64,000 nucleotides of DNA from Antrodiella citrinella (Eukaryota > Basidiomycota > Agaricomycetes > Polyporales > Steccherinaceae). The translations under genes and the position numbers were made by a program. Location: assembly GCA_004802725.1 (NCBI GenBank), contig SGPM01000126.1, positions 1 to 64,000 of the forward strand, given 5' to 3'. Below the pieces are notes generated by a model. That model had not been told where the DNA came from, ran no database searches, and saw only the letters and a program-made list of their open reading frames with translations. Below, piece by piece: positions 22,501 through 34,800 of this stretch (positions are counted from its first letter, which is position 1; the number at the start of each line of letters is the position of its first letter).

Positions 22501-25500
22501 CCCGGCGACTGATAGGGTCATCAGCCTGTATCGTGCTCCCAGGCCACATATGGACGTTAGTCTTCTGGGGCCACGTCTCAAGAAGGAAGGTATACAATGC
22601 TGGGACCTTGTCCGACAAGAGCCAGCAGTTGTACCGCGACTCCAGGTTGAGTTGACCGCTTTCATCGTAGCGAATGGACCTCCGGTCGTCGGCGAGAATG
22701 AATGAGGCGTCAATGTGGACTGGAAGGGTGATATATGTCGGGAGAGGCAGCGTCGAGTACAACCTGCACGTCGGTGGCTTCGGCTGAGACACGGTGCCTT
22801 GAGACTTCAATCCCATGAGAGTCACCGTGATATCTCGAAGCTTGTGCTTGAGAGTCAAAGGTTTGAACTCCTCGGGCAATGTGCTCAGCTCAGCTCTCTG
22901 CGAGACCAAATGCCACGACTCTGCTTGCCGCGCTCCAGAAACATTCAGCGAGATCTCCACTTGTTGGCATACGGGGACGGCTTCTCCGTGCGCAATATCG
23001 CTGCGAGACGCTTTTGCTGACCAGAAAGGTTCTAACGAGCCGTCGAAATCTCGCTTTGACGCAGTCACTGAGCTAATTGATATACTCAGAAGTGACTGCG
23101 GAGCAACGTTGCCGTATGACTTGATAAGGTCTGCAACCGTTTGTGCGGAGACCGCGTCGTTGGAAAGCTTGCTGATACTTCCTTGACGGTCACTTCGCAG
23201 CGGAAGCCTGAAAAGAGTCTACAATGACGGACTCCGAGTCAGATGGGACAAGCGAAAGTAAGTATATGATCATACCCCATTGTAATACTCCATATCTGCT
23301 TTGAAACATTGGATCCCGTCCAAGCAATTGAGATGATCTGTATGTATTCTGCGAACACCCTGTTGAGCAAATGATCGGGACATGGATACCAAACACTGAC
23401 CTCCACATATTCCTGAGTGGGATTCTAAGAGAACTTCTAGAGTGACGACCATTTGAGGGAAGATAGGACTTCGATGGGTCCAGAAACATGACGAAAGGCC
23501 CAGACACGATCATGGCCATCTGGAACGAGCATACTAAGCGAACCTGAAGATTGCTCTGAAGACACAACTGACCTCTGTAAAGTGAAACATAGAAAGTGAC
23601 CCTAGTCCAAACTTCCCGATAGCATCGCTCCGACCTTGTTTTCCACCCAATCCTACATGCCTGATGCCCTTGAAGTCATCCTCCGTAAAGACGCCGTTAT
23701 TGTGTATGATCAACGAGGGACACGTCTGAAATTGAGCCATTGTCGGTGACAGTATATGGTCCGTCTTCCCCGGCTTCTTGTCCAAGAGGATATTGTACTG
23801 GTCTGCGGTAGCATCCGACGCATTAGCGAGGAACTCATTGAAGGTCTGATCAATTGAGTACTGCCTGAGGACGTTGGATATACGCGTCGAGAGGTCTTCT
23901 TGCATGTCCTCGTCGTCGACATCAACATGGCCCAGATTCAGAGAGCTCAGAGTGTGTATGCCAAGCTGGGACACGAAGATAAACGGAAGCACATCGTGGA
24001 CCTTGCAGCGATCCTCTGGAAGCGCCAATTCGTATGCACGTGAACCGAGGTCGTCATAGTACAGCTCATGGAGTGGTCGCAGACAACTGTCCTTGTCAGG
24101 AAGCAACAGGCTCGAATGTTCGTCGTCGGCCAAATTCTCGGTGTCCAAACACCCAATCAGTTCGAACACAGCCTTGAGAGAGTCAGGATCGAGGGGCTGG
24201 GTTCCGAACGCATAGATTTCCTCCGTAATCGCTCCGTTTGATGCTCTGACAATGTTATGAGCTACTGCAGTTTGGAAGTAAAGGAATATCACACCTTCTA
24301 GCGCACCCCATCAACTCCAGGAACCGTACAGCGCCTTCGTCATCCATCAAGGTATGGAGCACACATTCAAAGCCGGGCGGGGCTCTATCCCTACACAGCA
24401 AGGAGCGTGCAGAGGTGGAAAGTTCACCGCCAGTCACAGGGATCCATAATCGCCTAGAAGTAATCTCCCTAAGCTCATCCTTCATACCTCTCTCTTCGAC
24501 CTCTTCGACTCTACTCCCCAATTCCCGTATGATCAGAGTGAGTCTTGAGGGGGAAGCATCTCCACGAGTCTCCGCATCCAGCTGGTTCTTGACGACCTCC
24601 AACGCGATGGATCGATTCCATCCCAACCCCTCTCGCAGAGACTCAGAGGTGAGCGCAAACTCCCGAAGATCTAGGACATCTAGCACCAGGTCGAAGAGTG
24701 CCCGATTGCAGAGAGTACTGTCGTCACGACATTGACTCGGCTTACGCAGGCCCTTCGGAGTAGGAAGCCAGCAAAGAGCAAGTTCCTCCACGAGATTCGA
24801 ACAATCGTGTCTGGTGTCGTTCAGGATGTGCAGCAGATGTGTCGCAATGCCCTTGTTCGACGCAGACTTCGGAATCCTCTTGAGACGTTCCTTAACGATC
24901 TCATCGGTAAGTGTCGTTCGTAAAAGCCTCAACGAACGTAGATACTTGATAATATCTTCCGCTACAGGGTCCACCGCGCGGGGAAGCCGAGCATCATTCA
25001 ACTCGAACAATTGCGCGATCTTGTGTTTCGGATCCACAACGTCAAAGGGAGCAGCCAACTTGCTCTTCCCGTTGCCTACAGGGACAAATGGGACTGCTTT
25101 CAACGTCTGGAGCACACCTGGAGGAATCGCCTGACTATTGATGACGAGGCAGTGAAGGAAGGCCCTCTGCAGACGCTTCGGTTGCGTGGTGAGGTGCGTG
25201 ACGAAGACCTCCACAATGGTCATCTCGTCCACAGGCATACGGTCTCCGACGGATTTGGATACGAGTGTAGTACTGGCAAGACCCTGGAACTTGTGGGAGA
25301 CGAACACCATGCCCGGGATGATAGGAAGGAGGAGAGTGCCTTGGGCTGGCAGAGCTAGAATCCTAGACGTAGAGACATCGACGACATGAATGACTTCGCC
25401 ACTAAGTGGGCCGTATTGGATGGCGGCACCTTGTGGTTGTTGAGACTGTTGAGACGGCGATAACGGTAATGCAACGATGCCAGGAGACAAAATGGAAAAA

Positions 25501-28068
25501 ATGGGCAGGTCTCTGAGTCTCGCTTTCTCTGCATTGGTAAGACTTCTCAGATGAGCTAAGCAAGAGGTGATATGCTTGCAGAGGACCACCAGTTCAGCCG
25601 AGCTCAATCCATGATTCAGACGAGGACGCAGGTGTGCCAACAACGCCGTCGCGCTACGAGCGCTCTTTACGACCTCCTTTGTCTCTAGGTATGTCAAGGC
25701 GGTCTGCGGGAACGATGGATGCAGAAACGAGATGCCTAGTCTTGAAAGGACATCACGCGTCGAATCGTCGATTCCATCCAGTCGGAAGATCGTGCTTGAC
25801 AGCGCACGCAGATGACCATCGGTGTCAGGTAAGAGAGACATGAAATTGATACTGGCGAACAGCGTGTCCTTTTCATGCCAAGTGACCAACCACGCCCAGA
25901 AGCGGAACAACCAGTTCGTCATGGTGTCGGCGCCNNACTCTCGATAGCCTTNTTCAGATATTTCAATGCGTGAGCGCATGAGAGTAAGCATATGTTGACG
26001 TGGGTGCTCGCCGACGGGGCAATGAATAGTCCTTGAACCGAGGAGGGTAGCTGGGTGAGGCTAATGGCGTCTTCATCCAGAGAACCAAATAAATCGATCT
26101 CTTGGCCTTTGAGGATGACATGCTTCCGTCCGGCACCAATCGCAGCGTCAATGGCGGTGTAATCGTTACTGAAGAGGGGAACGACAAAGATGCCAATGAG
26201 CATCCTGATGTCCTTGGTAGAAAGCAGATACTCCAGAACAAGCAGCTTCTCGGTGTGATTGAGCGCTAGTACAGGAGTGACGTCCATCTGCAGAAAATAT
26301 CCGTGAATGAATTTCTTGCGTTGAGAGTTTTAGTGCTTACCATTATGAAGCTGCGAGCGTTTTGAGGTGTAAGCATCTGATATCCATCCCTCATCATATC
26401 CTGGATCTTCCGTGGCGGGACGGTGACGTTGACACCAGCCGCTCCGAGTGCTGAAATGAACTTCATATCCTTCTCACGACCCACCAGCACGTCCCGTGCA
26501 CTCATGTAGCTGACAGTAGGTCCAATGACGGGCCAAACGAGATACTGTTCCAAGGCCAGAATGTGAAGGACATCCTCGCCTACGTTCTGCCAGTAGTAGG
26601 GATCACCACCAGAAGCGTGTTGTGTAGCGGGAGGCCAAGCGTGAAAACAAGTGAAGGGATCGACGCTTGTCGTGAGCAGTTGCAGGAAAGCAGCCCATGC
26701 ACGAGGAATGAAGGTGTCGAAAAGAGTCGTGTTCCAAACGACAAGCAATCTTAAAGCCACTCCACGTCAGCGAAGTTCGCAATGAATGACTAAACGACTC
26801 ACTCGTCTCGTGTTCCTTTGACCAAGCCCGTCTCAGAGCAGTTCCAGAGATTCTGGCGTGCCTGGGTAAGCGCGAAGAGAGCATGTATGTGACAAGGGTA
26901 GTTCGTAGGCAGCGGCAGCGGCAAGTACGTGAACAATCGCCCAAGGGTCCAAGCCTCTAGAGGCGTCGGGATAGCCAGTGCAATCGTGGGCGACAACTTC
27001 TCTTTCTTCAACTCCTGTCCCACGTCGTAACCTAACTTGTGTGAGAGAATTTCAGCACAGGTAGCTGTCGGGGACCCGACTTCGACAAGCTGCCAAGCCT
27101 GTGTCTTCGACAAAGCGGTAACGGTAACCTCATAGTGTCTTACGTGAGGCATTGTGCACGCCAACTGCTGCTTCTTGATCTCAACTTTCCCCGTGCGCCA
27201 GAGTCTGTCGTAGTTTATCTCCAAAACCACGACACTCTTCAAATGCGTCAAGAACAACAACGACATCTCCATCTCTTTGTTGACGAACTCGGAGAGAAGA
27301 CGCCGTATCTCATCTGTCGAGAGAGTCTTGGAGCTGATCCTTGACGCGATATGCCGAAGTGGCAGGCGTATAATGGTGCCTTGGAGAGCCGTCCCTGGAA
27401 CATATGAAGGGACGAGCTGGTTGATGTTGAACGCCGATATGTGATCCGCGTACGCCTCAAAGTTATTGGTAAATTCGACTTTCAGACCTCCGTCTGAATT
27501 GAAAGCATGCTGAGGGTCCAACACGGCTAGATGGTTGCCGGAGATTATTTGTGGAGAGTCGGTGATCTACAAAGACAACAGCTCAGTACAGCTCAGACTC
27601 TGGAAGAAGGAGACATACGTGATAGCAGGAACGAAAACCGATGCCATACTTCCCGATTTTGCTTGAGAAACCGGTGAATGAGAATGCCTTCAGCACGTAC
27701 AAATGATCCGTGCTCACCTTGTGTCTGTCCGCTTGGACGATTGGTGTATCCTCTGTAACGCAGTCCAATCTTCTTCCAAAAACGTCGCGTCGTTGTACGC
27801 GAGCAGTGCTGGGCCCTGTGCCTCTCCCAGGGCCTCATGTAAGAGTTGCCCCTTTGCGTGTGTACGATGGTCAAGCAGGAAAATCTGGAACCATAATGAA
27901 CATCGGGGGTTGTATTGCATGACGAAAATGATTGTTTACCTGCGAGTGTGCTTTGGCATCGTCCGAATTCTGGAGAATTTCACGAAGAAGACCTATACTG
28001 AATGGATAGGTCCCTAAGATGGAAGAGATGGCTGCAGTCGGATCGATGCTTTCGCCAAAGCTCGCCAT
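19556..28068 (-). CDS. Giant sacsin-like GHKL/BTB protein (copy B)
   Basis: Exons on the minus strand: 28068-27940, 27884-27718, 27661-27619, 27566-26803, 26749-26341, 26287-24295, 24245-23573, 23519-23401, 23348-23276, 23218-20534, 20482-19915, 19853-19701, 19641-19556. The structure equals copy A exon for exon; exons 3, 7, 8, 9 and 11 have identical lengths (43, 673, 119, 73, 568). The predicted product is about 2620 residues. Module 1 has REILQNSDDAKA and KIGKYGIGFRSCYH; module 2 has FNEFLANASDATADQ and KFGLGSLSMFHF. The BTB domain (LTDVVL...FPAHRAILAASAVHF) is intact and followed by DYIYLGSIEEL and a helical tail. Unresolved bases at 25935-25936 and 25952 break the frame by one base in exon 6; single Ns at 20364, 20408, 20639 and 20709 keep it. 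The break therefore looks like assembly rather than biology. Confidence 0.85.
23573..23917. repeat. Near-identical tract shared with 32896-33240
   Basis: Part of exon 7 of copy B, coding for the second ATPase module. It differs from copy C at only about six positions over ~345 bases, while flanking exons of the two copies differ much more. The tract starts at the exon 7 end and stops just before the acidic DDEDMQ/DDDDMQ codons. Confidence 0.75.
25935..25952. other. Ambiguous bases breaking the frame of copy B
   Basis: NN at 25935-25936 and N at 25952 lie in exon 6. The summed exon length is one base short of a whole number of codons, and the shift occurs exactly here: ALKYL is followed by an early stop, while the correct frame resumes at DTMTNW. 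In copy C the same region is clean. Confidence 0.8.
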
Positions 28069-28843
28069 AGTGCACGAACAGAGTGTACGAAACGATACAC
28101 AGGCTTCGGGGCCTACGTAGGTAGGAGGGGATGAAAGATGAACGAAGGGAAAGAAGTGAGGTTGAAAGGAACGTGAAGATAGGAGAGCGGCGTGAGATGA
28201 CTTGTCACATCGCGATACGGGGGTGGCTCAGTACAATCGCCCTTCACAATAAGGCGTGTCATGTGGTTCATACGTTGTTCCGGAATCTCTAGGTGTATAG
28301 ACAAATTTCCTGCAGCCAGGACACCAGGATGAACATGCTGATACGAGCGGATGCCAGCAGAAGGGACGTACCAAGTGCACCAAACTCCTTCCCGTAGAAA
28401 CACCAGGCCTGAACCGTTCCTCTTTTCAACAACAGTAATCCCATAACCAAGTATACGAGATACAAACGCTCCGTGTATCTCTTGATAACCTTGACAGTCC
28501 AGGAAACTTGATGTAAATTCAAGATGGAAGATGAACCTGTTCAAACGAGGTTTTGAATTTACGGTAACGAGCGCTAAACGCTAAAGTACTTCTGCTTCTA
28601 CTTGCGATAATCGCCTGATTCGCCACGCGTATGATGACTGATAACCCAATGATAACCAGTTCACTGAAAGCTCGCTGTCGTCCCTGTCTTTCAGCCACCA
28701 ACGAAGAGATATCCGAATTCATACATGCAAAGGATACGCGCACTAACGCGGCAAGCCCTGATTCCAAAATACTGCATTATACCGTACAAGTACTACGACG
28801 ACACTGGCCTGTGTCCAATCCGCGGGAAAAGAAGAACAGTGTG
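28069..28843. other. Intergenic between copies B and C
   Basis: About 775 bases form the 3' flank of copy C and the promoter of copy B. The part near copy B holds a block also found upstream of copy C. The rest shows no gene. Confidence 0.55.
28170..28262 (-). promoter_or_regulatory. Conserved upstream block of copy B
   Basis: About 100-190 bases upstream of the ATG at 28068, GAAGATAGGAGA, GATGACTTGTCAC and CCCTTCACAA followed by AAGGCGTGTCA (plus-strand reading) recur in the same order as upstream of copy C. It is either a retained promoter from the duplication or a selected regulatory element. Confidence 0.5.
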
Positions 28844-31800
28844 TCAGAGCGCATGAGCGTTGTCCTTGCGAAACTGATCGCATGCAGCGACCAGCATCGG
28901 CGCTCGATAGGTCTTGCCAACTTTTCTGACTACGGAAATGGGTCTCAAATGTGGATCGAAACATACAACATCATTTAGTGACGTACGCTCTGCATGAGTC
29001 CCCAGCGAGATCGTAGGTATGAGCTGATGTTCCACGGACTTGAAGAGCTCCGGGAGGTTCCAGCGGTCAGAAAGCTGGAGCAGCCCGAGTAAGACCTCTT
29101 GAGAGTCCAGCTCGTCGATGGAGCCCATGTAAATGTAATCTTTTGAGTAGGATGTATGTCAGAGTTTCATTCCAGGCATACTCAGGAACGGGGAATGCAC
29201 GCACTTAACAGCTGACGCAAGACATCTGAATGCTCCTCCACTTCAACTACCCCGGCATCCTCGCGCCAGTCGTGGCCGAACATGATTTCAAAGTGCTCTG
29301 CTGAGGCTGCAAGATCGACCGGTGAGCGGGAAACTCGACTTCGTCAGAGGATTGGAGCACGACGTCTGTGAGCCTTTCTTCCTGACGTTGCTTGTTCAAA
29401 GCGGACCTCAGCTTCACGAGTATCTCGTCCGCGGGAGATAGCTGCAACGGTGGACGGACAGCCTGCTTGATCTCTTTCGCTCCGACAGCGAGGAGGAGCT
29501 TTTTGAACGGCATAAGGAACGCGCGCGCATATTTCCAGTTTCCTTCATCGTGGCCATTGAACAGGATTTGTCGAGCTGGAGCAAATGTCCACTCCGAATT
29601 TGTGTCGTCCACATTCAAGAAGAGCAATTCATCCTCGCATGAAAGCAAAGCTGCCTGGCAGTCGTCTCTGTGCGCCATAAGCCAGCGATAGGTCTCAGTC
29701 AAGTCAGACAGTACATGAGGGTTGTTGGGATGGTCGTCCGAGATCACCACAAGTTGACGTAGGTGCTCGACCTATCAGGGAACGCATGAGTAATTTACAC
29801 ACTCCAAGATCGGATATAATGCTACTTGCCACTTCCTGCGCTGTAGGAACACCAAACTCCAAGTTAGACAAGAGAAGCCGTTCGCTGGGTGCAACTCGAG
29901 CGAGCGCCCTCTGTGTCCACGCTATGGCTTCCAACTCTGGACGCAGGATCTCATCCGGAGAGACAATCGCGGGAAGCTGGGACGCGTATTGCTCTGGAGA
30001 AAAGGCAGGGTTCTGATAGTGACGTCGTACATCGTCCCGAGGAATGAATCTGAACTCGTCGAGTTCTTCCCATTGACTCGTGTCATGGAGTGCGTCCTGC
30101 CAGAGGTTGTCGCTGTAGTGAGCGTAGGCAGTGTAGGCGCGTTCCATAGACCGATCGGAAGTATCTGAGTGCACGGCTCTAACACACTCTTTGAAGTTGG
30201 AGAAGTTGAGTGTGTTTTTGATACCGGCTGCCGCGAGTACTTGTTCCAGAGGACGGAGGGCACGATGGAGGAAACGATCGCTTTCGTTACCGAAGATGGC
30301 GCAGAAAAACGGACTCGTACTGTAGAGTGTCCTGACAGGTACGAGAGTGCCGCTGCTATTGTAAGCTTTCACCACATAGCCATCGGGTTGAAGATCCTCG
30401 GGGACGACGGCCTCCAATAGTTTGCCATAATTCCTAATGGTCTTCTCCCGCTCCTCGTCCGAGTCGTCGTCGTCGTCCGAATCATCGTCATCGTCCAACT
30501 GCTGCGGTATGTTGAATGAATTCCAGAGGTCCTGGATTGTGAGAGAATCGGCTCCTGAAATAATCTTGAGGCGAGCGTCGTATTTTGCATACGCCTTCGT
30601 CCCTTCCAAGAAAATACCCACAGATGCCAAGGGCACGCAGGGTGGGAGCATCCTAAGTGTAGGATCTGCTGCGGCCACAAAAAGGGTCATCTCGTCCTTC
30701 CGAGCCTCCCATATAGGCAGCTGCCTGGCGACCTCTTCGTGCTGGGTGATCCACTCTTGAACTCTCCGGTCATTTCTTCCAACGGCAATGCGGACCGATT
30801 TGAACAACGATCGTATATGCCCAAGACAGAAGTTGGAAAAACGGCGTTGGTCGTCAGCGTCCACCTTCGCAAGGTACAGCTCCTTCCACGATGGACCGCG
30901 AGATTCCAGAAAACGGAGGATGTTCTCGAAGTCGAGCAAGACTTCAGGGATGGCACCCACTTCCCTGCGCATGACAGCAGGACAGTCCTCGGCATAATAG
31001 ATCATAGTTGCACCAACTGCCGACATGATGGGACCCAACCACGATAGCTCGTCTTCAGCTGGCCTGTACGCCAGGACTTGCGGCGTAATGCAGTGTTTCA
31101 ACGAGATGTACTCCCCCTCGCGTTCTGTCGGAACGAGAGGAAAACAGTCAATCAATGTGACATCGATGTCCGAGCCCTCGAACTGTTTCCAGAACTGGTC
31201 AATCCAATCTTGCTGTGATTCATCCAGTCTAGCGATTTCATCCGAAGGAAGGATGTCCTTCATCAGGCTGACCGCGTTGTCTCCAGAGAAGTTCTCTACA
31301 TTCAAGTCCTCTTCTTCTGCCAATTGCTCACAGCTCATTGAGCGATGAATGAATCGCTCCGCAGGGAACAACGGCCAAGGTTCCCAATTAGTATGGACGG
31401 TGAAGAACGATTGTTCAGAGGCAGCCCCGATCGTGCCAAGGGTATCGTCAGCAAGCAGGAGAAGAGGCAATCCTATCAAAGTCTTCGGTGTCCCCTGAAG
31501 CAGACGTGCCAGCAGGCTATTGAGGTCCTCAACTTTGAACTTCTTCTCTCCCCACGCAGTTCTGAATTTAGCAGTGTTCGTAGCGATAACATCGCGTAGA
31601 GCGTCAGGATCGACTTTCTTGACCGAAGTGACGAGGGCTTTCATCCACAGTTGTTTGGATAGCTTGACGAATATCTGGGGTTTCAAAGCAGTGATGATCT
31701 TCTTCACTCCTACACTCTCAGTGTCCAAGAAGACAGACTCGGCAGGCGTAAGCTTCCTGCCCGTCATGGATAGGCAGAACTTGCGAGGTGAGGAGACGAA

Positions 31801-34800
31801 GTGATTTTTATAGAAGCTTTCGATAACCCGGTGACTGATAGGGTCATCTGCTTCTGCCATGCTGCCCGGCCACATATGGGTGTTGTCCTTCTGAGGCCAC
31901 GTCTGAAGGAGGAAGGTGTACAATGCTGGGACCTCGTTGGACAAAAGCCAGCAGTTATACCGCGACTCCAAGTTGAGTTGGCCGCTTTCATCATAGCGAA
32001 TGGACCTCCGGTCGTCGGCGAGAATGAATGAGGCATCAATGTGGACCGGAAGGGTGGTATACGTGGGGAGAGGTAGTTTCGAGTATAGCCTGCATGTCGG
32101 TGGCTTTGGATGAGGTTCGTTCCCCTGTGATCTCAATCCTGCAAGAGCAACCACGATGTCTCGAAGCTTGTGCTTGAGGGCCAAAGGTTTGAATTCTTCT
32201 GGCAACGCACTCAGCTCTGCTCTCTGTGAGACCAGATGCCATGATTCAGTCTGCAGGTTTCCAGCAATATTGAGCGTAATGTCCACTTGTTGGCATATAG
32301 GATCGGCTCCGCTATGCATGACGTCGCGGCGAGAAGCCTTAGCTGACCATAAGCGTTTTGTTGTACCGTCAAATTCTCGTGTTGAAGCGGTCACTGAGTT
32401 GATTGAGATGCTCAGAAGTGATTGCGGAGCGGTGTTGCCATAAGTACTGATAAGATCTGTGATGGTCTGAATGGAAACCGCATCGTTGGACAGCTTGCTT
32501 ATATTTGCTTGAGTTTCACGTCGTAGAGGAAGCCTGAAGATGGTCTGGAATGACATGGTTAGGAAGTACATACTGGCGTAAGCATATTTCCATACCCCTT
32601 GGTAATATTCCATGTCTGCTTGAAACCCATGTATTCCGTCCAAGCAGCTGATATGATCTGTATGCAGCCTGTACATACCTCGATAAGCAGAGACCGAGAC
32701 GCATGGATACCAGAAACTGACCTCCACATATTTGTCAGTGGTATTTTGAGAGAACTTCTGAGGCGACGGCCGTCAGGAGGCAGATACGACATTGACGGGT
32801 CCAAGAACATGACAAAAGCCCCGGACAAGACCATGGCCATCTAGACGATCATGCTGAGCAAACTGCACGGAAATACGCTCACAACGAAGGCTCACCTCTG
32901 TGAAGTGAAACATAGAAAGTGACCCTAGTCCAAACTTCCCGATAGCATCGCTCCGACCTTGTTTTCCACCCAATCCTACATGCCTGATGCCCTTGAAGTC
33001 ATCCTCCGTAAAGACGCCGTTGTTGTGTATGATCAACGACGGACACGTCTGGAATTGAGCCATTGTCGGTGACAGTATATGGTCCGTCTTCCCCGGCTTC
33101 TTGTCCAAGAGGATATTGTACTGGTCTGCGGTAGCATCCGACGCATTAGCGAGGAACTCGTTGAAGGTCTGATCAATTGAGTACTGCCTGAGGACGTTGG
33201 ATATACGCGTCGAGAGGTCTTCCTGCATGTCGTCGTCATCAAGATCGACGTGGCCTAAATTCAAAGAGCTTAGGGTGTGTATGCCGAGTTCGGTCACGAA
33301 GATGGACCGAAGCTCTTCATGGACCTTGCAGCGATCCTCTGGAAGTTCTAACTCGTAGGCACGTACACCGAGGTCGTCGTAGTACAATTCGTGGAGTGGA
33401 CGTAGACAGCTGTCCTTGTCGGGAAGCAAGAGATCCTGATGTTCGTCCTCTGCCAAATTGTCGGTGTCCAGACAATCAAGCAATCTGAACACATTCTTGA
33501 GAGAGTCGGGATCTAGCGCGTCGGTTCCGAGCGCATGTATCTCCTCTAGAATTGCTTCATTTGTTGCTCTAAGGTCATGATGAGCGGATGTGCTACTTGC
33601 AAGTAGAGGAAAATAGTACCTTCTGCTGCATCCCATTAACTCAAGAAAACGGACAGTCTCCTCGTCATCCATTAGTGTGGAGAGCACACGGTGAAAGCCG
33701 GGCGGGGCTCCGTCCAAACACAGCAAGGAGCGGGAGGAGGTGCAGATCTCACCGCCAGTCACAGGAATCCATGGTCGCATTGAAGTGATCTCCCTGAGCT
33801 CGGTAGTCATTTCTCTCTCTTCAAGTTCTTCTACTCTTCTCCCAAATTCACGAATGATCAAAGCCAGTCTTGACGAAGAAGCATTTCCACGGGTCTCCGC
33901 ACCCAACTGATCCTTGATGACGTCTAAAGGAAGATCCTCATCCCACCCTAACCCATGTCGAAGAGACTCAGACGTGAGCTCAAACTCTCGAAGATCCAGT
34001 ACGTCCAGCACCAAGTCGAAGAGTGCCCGATTGCAGATAGTGCTATCGTCACGACATTGAGTAGGTTTGCGGAGACCTTTGGAAGTGGGAAGCCAGGAAA
34101 GCGCGAGTTCCTCCCCGAGGTTAGAACAGTCGTAATCGGTGTCGTTCAGTATATGCAGTAGGTGTGTCGCAATGCCCTTGTTTGACACCGACCTCGGGAT
34201 ACGCTTAAGACGGTCCTTGATGATGGCGTCCGTAAGTGTTGTCCGCAAGAGTTTCAACGCACGTAAATGCTGAATGATCTCCTCAGCTACACGGTCTACC
34301 GCACGGGGCAGCCGAGCATCGTTCGACTCGAGTAATTGCGCAATCTGATGTTTCGGGTCCACCACATCCACAGGAGGTGCCAGCTTCTTCCCGTTGCCTA
34401 CCGGAACAAAGGGCACTGCCTTCAATGTATGGAGCACATTCGGCGGGATAGCTTGACCATTGATGACAAGGCAATGAAGGAAAGCCTTCTGCAAACGTTT
34501 TGGCTGCGCGGCTAGGTGCCCCACAAATATCTTCACGATAGTCATTTCGTCCACAGGTGTACGTTCTCCGATGACTTTGGATATGAGGATCGTACTGGCA
34601 AGATCTTGAAATGTGTGGGATACGAAGACCACGCCTTGGATGGTAGGCAGGAGGAGAGTGCCTTGGGCTGGTAGAGCTAGGATCTTGGACATACGAACAT
34701 CGACGACATGAACGGCGTCACCATGAAGTGGGCCATACTGGATAGCGGCGCCTTGTGGTTGCTGGGACCGGGTTGCGGGAACGGAGACCGCCACGCTTCC

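Noticed and set aside
28113..28544. 143-codon minus-strand frame between copies B and C
   Set aside because: It covers the conserved upstream block of copy B and has no counterpart frame upstream of copy C, so it is promoter sequence rather than a gene.
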